Assembly: GCA_039182715.1 (NCBI GenBank)
Contig: JBCDBY010000065.1
Location: 1-16,881, forward strand
Reading direction: 5' to 3'
DNA length: 16,881 nucleotides
Origin: JBCDBY01 sp039182715
GTDB lineage: Bacteria > Planctomycetota > PLA2
Shown one piece after another: positions 14,451-16,881 of the stretch. Every line of letters begins with the position of its first letter. Within the stretch, counting starts at the first letter, position 1. The notes under the pieces were generated by a model. It searched no databases. It was not told where the DNA came from and saw only the letters and a program-made list of their open reading frames with translations. A program made the translations under genes and the position numbers.

Positions 14451-15603
14451 CGGCGGTCATGTCGTCGTCCTGCGTGGCGCCGTCGGCGAAATCGGCGACG
14501 GCTGCGCGCAGGTCCTCGATGAGGGCGGCCGCGCTGCCGCGGTGCGCGGTGACGCGTTCGACGACGTGTTCGTGGCCGAACATCGCACCGTCGCGGTTGC
14601 GATGCTCGAAGAACCCGTCCGACAGGAGCACGAGCAGCGAGTCGGGGTCCACCTCGCAGCGGTCCGCCTCGCGGTAGCCGGTGCCGCGCAGGACGCCGAG
14701 CGGCGGACCGTGCGCGTGGATCTCCTCCGCCTTCCCGTTCGTGCCGTCGCGGCCGAAGATCGGGCCCTGGCCCGCCGCGATCGTCTCGATCGGATCGGAC
14801 GGGTCGCGGGACAGCGCGGCGACGGCAAGCGTGACGAACATGCCGCCGGGCAGCTCGCCGACGAGCTGGTCGTTGAGGCGCCCGATCAGCTCATGCAGCG
14901 GAAGCGGCTCCGTGAACGTCGCCCGGATGTATGCCCGCGTGGTCGCGGCGATGATCGCCGGCCCGACGCCGTGTCCGGTCACGTCCCCGATCATCGCGTA
15001 GGTCGTGCCGTGCGGCGCCTCGAACCAGTCGTAGAAGTCGCCGCCGGTCTCCTCCGCGGGCCGGCTCCAGCCCGCGACGTCGAACCCGGGAACCGCCGGC
15101 GGCTCCTTGGGGAAAAGGCTCTGCTGGATCTCGCGCGCGATCTCGAGCTCCTGCTCGACGCGCGCCTGCGCGATCCGGACCTGCTCGAGCTGCACCTCCG
15201 CGGTGAGGTCCATCGAGATGCCGAGAAGCCAACGGCGGCCCGACGCCTCGTCGACGAACGGGACTTCGTGCAGCTGCAGGACCTGCGGCGGCCCGTTGTG
15301 CGGCTGGAAGTCGACGCGCGGGGAGATTTTCGGGTCGCCGGCGCGCATCGTTTCGCGCGCCAGCTCGAGCAGCTGCGCGCCCTGCGCGGGGTCGGCCGCC
15401 ACCTCGTGGAACTTCACCTTGAGAATCGAGTCGCGCGACTGCCCGAGCGCGTCGAGCGCCGCCTTGTTCGCCATCCGGTAGCGGCCCTCCTCGTCGATGA
15501 CGTAGAGGTAGGTCGGCATCAGGTCGAGCACCTTGTGCAGCACCGCGAGCTCGCGCTCCAGTTCGGCGATGCGAATGTGGAGCGGGTGCTTCTCGTCGGA
15601 CAT
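14422..15603 (-). CDS. PAS domain-containing SpoIIE/PP2C-type phosphatase
   Basis: The protein has 393 residues. A short N-terminal coiled coil (8-25) precedes a PAS domain (about 27-137, PTYLYVIDEEGRYRMANKAAL). A linker helix (about 138-163) with REIQQSLFPKEPP leads to the SpoIIE-type PP2C phosphatase domain (about 170-393). Metal-binding motifs are intact: GGDFYDWF (187-194), GDVTGHGVGPA (206-216), LLSDGFFEHRN and QDDDMTAVI (378-386). Such RsbU-like proteins dephosphorylate anti-anti-sigma (STAS) proteins in partner-switching control of sigma factors or other outputs. No STAS protein or RsbW-type kinase is in the window. The ATG follows the lipoprotein stop codon by 2 nt, and GGAG lies 5 nt before it, so the two are co-transcribed. 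Confidence 0.93.
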   Translation of the reverse strand: MSDEKHPLHIRIAELERELAVLHKVLDLMPTYLYVIDEEGRYRMANKAALDALGQSRDSILKVKFHEVAADPAQGAQLLELARETMRAGDPKISPRVDFQPHNGPPQVLQLHEVPFVDEASGRRWLLGISMDLTAEVQLEQVRIAQARVEQELEIAREIQQSLFPKEPPAVPGFDVAGWSRPAEETGGDFYDWFEAPHGTTYAMIGDVTGHGVGPAIIAATTRAYIRATFTEPLPLHELIGRLNDQLVGELPGGMFVTLAVAALSRDPSDPIETIAAGQGPIFGRDGTNGKAEEIHAHGPPLGVLRGTGYREADRCEVDPDSLLVLLSDGFFEHRNRDGAMFGHEHVVERVTAHRGSAAALIEDLRAAVADFADGATQDDDMTAVIVRTSARA

Positions 15604-15605
15604 CG

Positions 15606-16667
15606 CTACTCCGGAAGGACCTTGTAGATCGCGAAGGGAGCCTTGGGCTCGCCGCCTTCGTGGATGCGCGCGACGGTGAAGTAGAGCACGCGCCCGGCAC
15701 CCAGCGCGAAGCTGTCGGGCCACGCGATGCGCGGATCGGAGATGAGCGTCTCGATCTTGCCCTCCGGGCTGACGCGGCGGATCTCGTCGTGCTCGAGCGC
15801 GCTGATGTAGACGTACCCGTCCGGGCCGAAGAGCAGCCCGTCGCTGGCGCCCGAAGAGGCGACCCGCTGCACGCGGTTGCCGAGCTCCTCCTCGCTCCAT
15901 CGCCGGTCGCGCAGATCGGCGGTCGCGACGCGGTAGAGCGTGCGGCCGGTGAGCGCCTGGTAGTAGAGCCAGCGGCCGTCGCCGCTCAGCGCGATCCCGT
16001 CGGCGTGCACCTGCGGCTTGGTGTCGCCGAGCATCCACGGCTTGCCGCCGATGGTCAGGACGATGTCCTCCGACTGCGCGGAAGGGTGATCGTCGAGCAC
16101 GCGGCGCGACTCGCCGGAGGTGAGGTCGAGGACGAGCAGGGCGCCGTTGCCCGAGTCGGTGATGTAGGCGGTTCCGGACGAGAGATCGACGCGGACGTCG
16201 TTGAGATAGCTGTTCGGCTTGATCACGTCGGAACCGAAGCGGTAGACCTTCTCGACGGTGTCACGCTTGAGGTCGACCACGAAGAGCTTGGGCGCATCCG
16301 GCACGACGCCCTCGAAGCGAGGGTTGCCCGGGTCGAGAATCCAGAGGCGGTCGCGGGAGTCGATCCAGAGCGCCTGCACGCAGACGAAATGGTCCGCGGC
16401 GGGCTTGCCCGGGCTCCAGCTGTTGAGTTCCTCGTTCGGGAACGGCTCGACGGTGCCGTCCTCCATCAGCTCTCCGACCGCGAACGGCTGCGACTCGGAC
16501 CAGAGCGGGTAGTTGACGAAGGTGCGGCCCTGCGTGGAGACGGCGATGCCGGTCCAGAGCCGCTCGCTCTCGGCGACGACGACCAGCCGGACTTCGCCGG
16601 GGCGCATCCAGGTACGCGAGACCACGCAGGAGGCGAGGAGGAGGAGAGGCAGCAGAAGTAGTTTCAT
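15606..16667 (-). CDS. Major royal jelly/Yellow-type beta-propeller lipoprotein
   Basis: The protein has 353 residues. A lipoprotein signal ends in LLLLASC, with the lipidated cysteine at 14. The rest is a beta-propeller of the major royal jelly protein/Yellow family (related to L-dopachrome tautomerase-like proteins). Recognisable pieces are FVNYPLWSES, ALWIDSRDRLWILDPG, NSYLNDVRVDLSSGTAYITDSG, ADGIALSGDGRWLYYQALTG, SDGLLFGPDGYVYISAL and a final WPDSFALG. It should be anchored to the membrane on the periplasmic side; ligand or activity is unknown. ATG 16667 is chosen because GGGGA lies 6 nt upstream and the signal peptide begins cleanly. An in-frame TTG at 16673 overlapping the upstream stop is less likely. 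It lies between an unrecognised gene and the SpoIIE phosphatase in one operon. Confidence 0.87.
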   Translation of the reverse strand: MKLLLLPLLLLASCVVSRTWMRPGEVRLVVVAESERLWTGIAVSTQGRTFVNYPLWSESQPFAVGELMEDGTVEPFPNEELNSWSPGKPAADHFVCVQALWIDSRDRLWILDPGNPRFEGVVPDAPKLFVVDLKRDTVEKVYRFGSDVIKPNSYLNDVRVDLSSGTAYITDSGNGALLVLDLTSGESRRVLDDHPSAQSEDIVLTIGGKPWMLGDTKPQVHADGIALSGDGRWLYYQALTGRTLYRVATADLRDRRWSEEELGNRVQRVASSGASDGLLFGPDGYVYISALEHDEIRRVSPEGKIETLISDPRIAWPDSFALGAGRVLYFTVARIHEGGEPKAPFAIYKVLPE

Positions 16668-16669
16668 GT

Positions 16670-16881
16670 TCAATCCCCGAAAACGAGGCGGTCCACAGCG
16701 ACCTGCTCCGGCTTGTTGCCCGCTTTCTCGTACATGGTTCGAAAGCGCTTCACTTCCGGATGATCGATCTCGAACAGATCGGCGACGAAGCGGGGCGAGA
16801 TCGCCTGATAGAGCAGCGCGACTTCGATGGAGTACGGCAGCTTCAGGTCGGTCACCGGAACGAGGAACACGACGCGATCGG
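16670..16881 (-). CDS. Unrecognised protein, C-terminal 69 codons only
   Basis: The frame is open to the right edge of the window and ends in TGA at 16670-16672, two bases before the lipoprotein ATG. The visible C-terminal part includes VVFLVPVTDLKLPYSIEVA, ADLFEIDHPEVKRFRTMYEK and a final VDRLVFGD. It is neither strongly hydrophobic nor repetitive. I do not recognise the family. A GTG at 16870 could in principle be a start, but the coding pattern continues past it to the window edge, so the gene is treated as cut. Confidence 0.55.
   Translation of the reverse strand, partial: DRVVFLVPVTDLKLPYSIEVALLYQAISPRFVADLFEIDHPEVKRFRTMYEKAGNKPEQVAVDRLVFGD

Noticed and set aside
15604..16038. N-terminal extension of the SpoIIE phosphatase gene upstream of 15603
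   Set aside because: It lies within the lipoprotein gene in another frame; the ATG at 15603 has a ribosome site and begins the recognisable protein.

Overview
This is a GC-rich, densely packed bacterial chromosome segment with about fourteen genes, short gaps and many 4-nt start/stop overlaps. No tRNA, rRNA, insertion sequence, phage gene or CRISPR array was seen. The mix of content (Roadblock protein, sigma-54 regulator, ECF sigma factor, SpoIIE-type phosphatase, PNGase F-like secreted protein, bacterial royal-jelly/Yellow-type lipoprotein) together with a degenerate heptamer repeat suggests an environmental lineage such as Acidobacteriota, Planctomycetota or Myxococcota. The sequence alone does not decide between them.

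Left part (1-2912): a Roadblock/LC7 (MglB-like) gene, a poorly explained 230-nt gap, and a PIG-L-type zinc deacetylase on the minus strand. The deacetylase is divergent from an orphan NtrC-type sigma-54 response regulator. A five-unit heptamer repeat lies between this regulator and the next, convergent operon.

Middle part (2912-8922): a minus-strand run of five genes with minimal spacing. In transcription order these are ATP-grasp ligase-like enzyme, SAM methyltransferase, glycerol kinase GlpK, FAD glycerol-3-phosphate dehydrogenase GlpD and a CsaA-like tRNA-binding-domain protein. GlpK and GlpD together convert glycerol to dihydroxyacetone phosphate. Head-to-head with this operon, only about 28 bp away, is a second, unrelated-looking ATP-grasp gene. 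The shared gap holds a GTATAC palindrome that can serve as a -10 box in both directions.

Right-middle (8912-12242): the most unusual gene in the window. One open frame joins an ECF sigma factor to a shortened F1-ATPase beta-subunit-like domain. The junction carries a near-perfect Shine-Dalgarno and an in-frame ATG, so a separate ATPase-like product may also be made. Upstream of it on the same strand is a secreted PNGase F-like protein with a C-terminal PDZ domain.

Right part (12251-16881): a second divergent promoter region with -10 boxes 7-8 nt from both start codons, suggesting leaderless transcripts. It is followed by a membrane-anchored alpha/beta hydrolase overlapping a HugZ/DUF2470-type gene. 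Convergent with these is a minus-strand group: an unrecognised partial gene at the window edge, a royal-jelly/Yellow-type lipoprotein, and a PAS-SpoIIE phosphatase.
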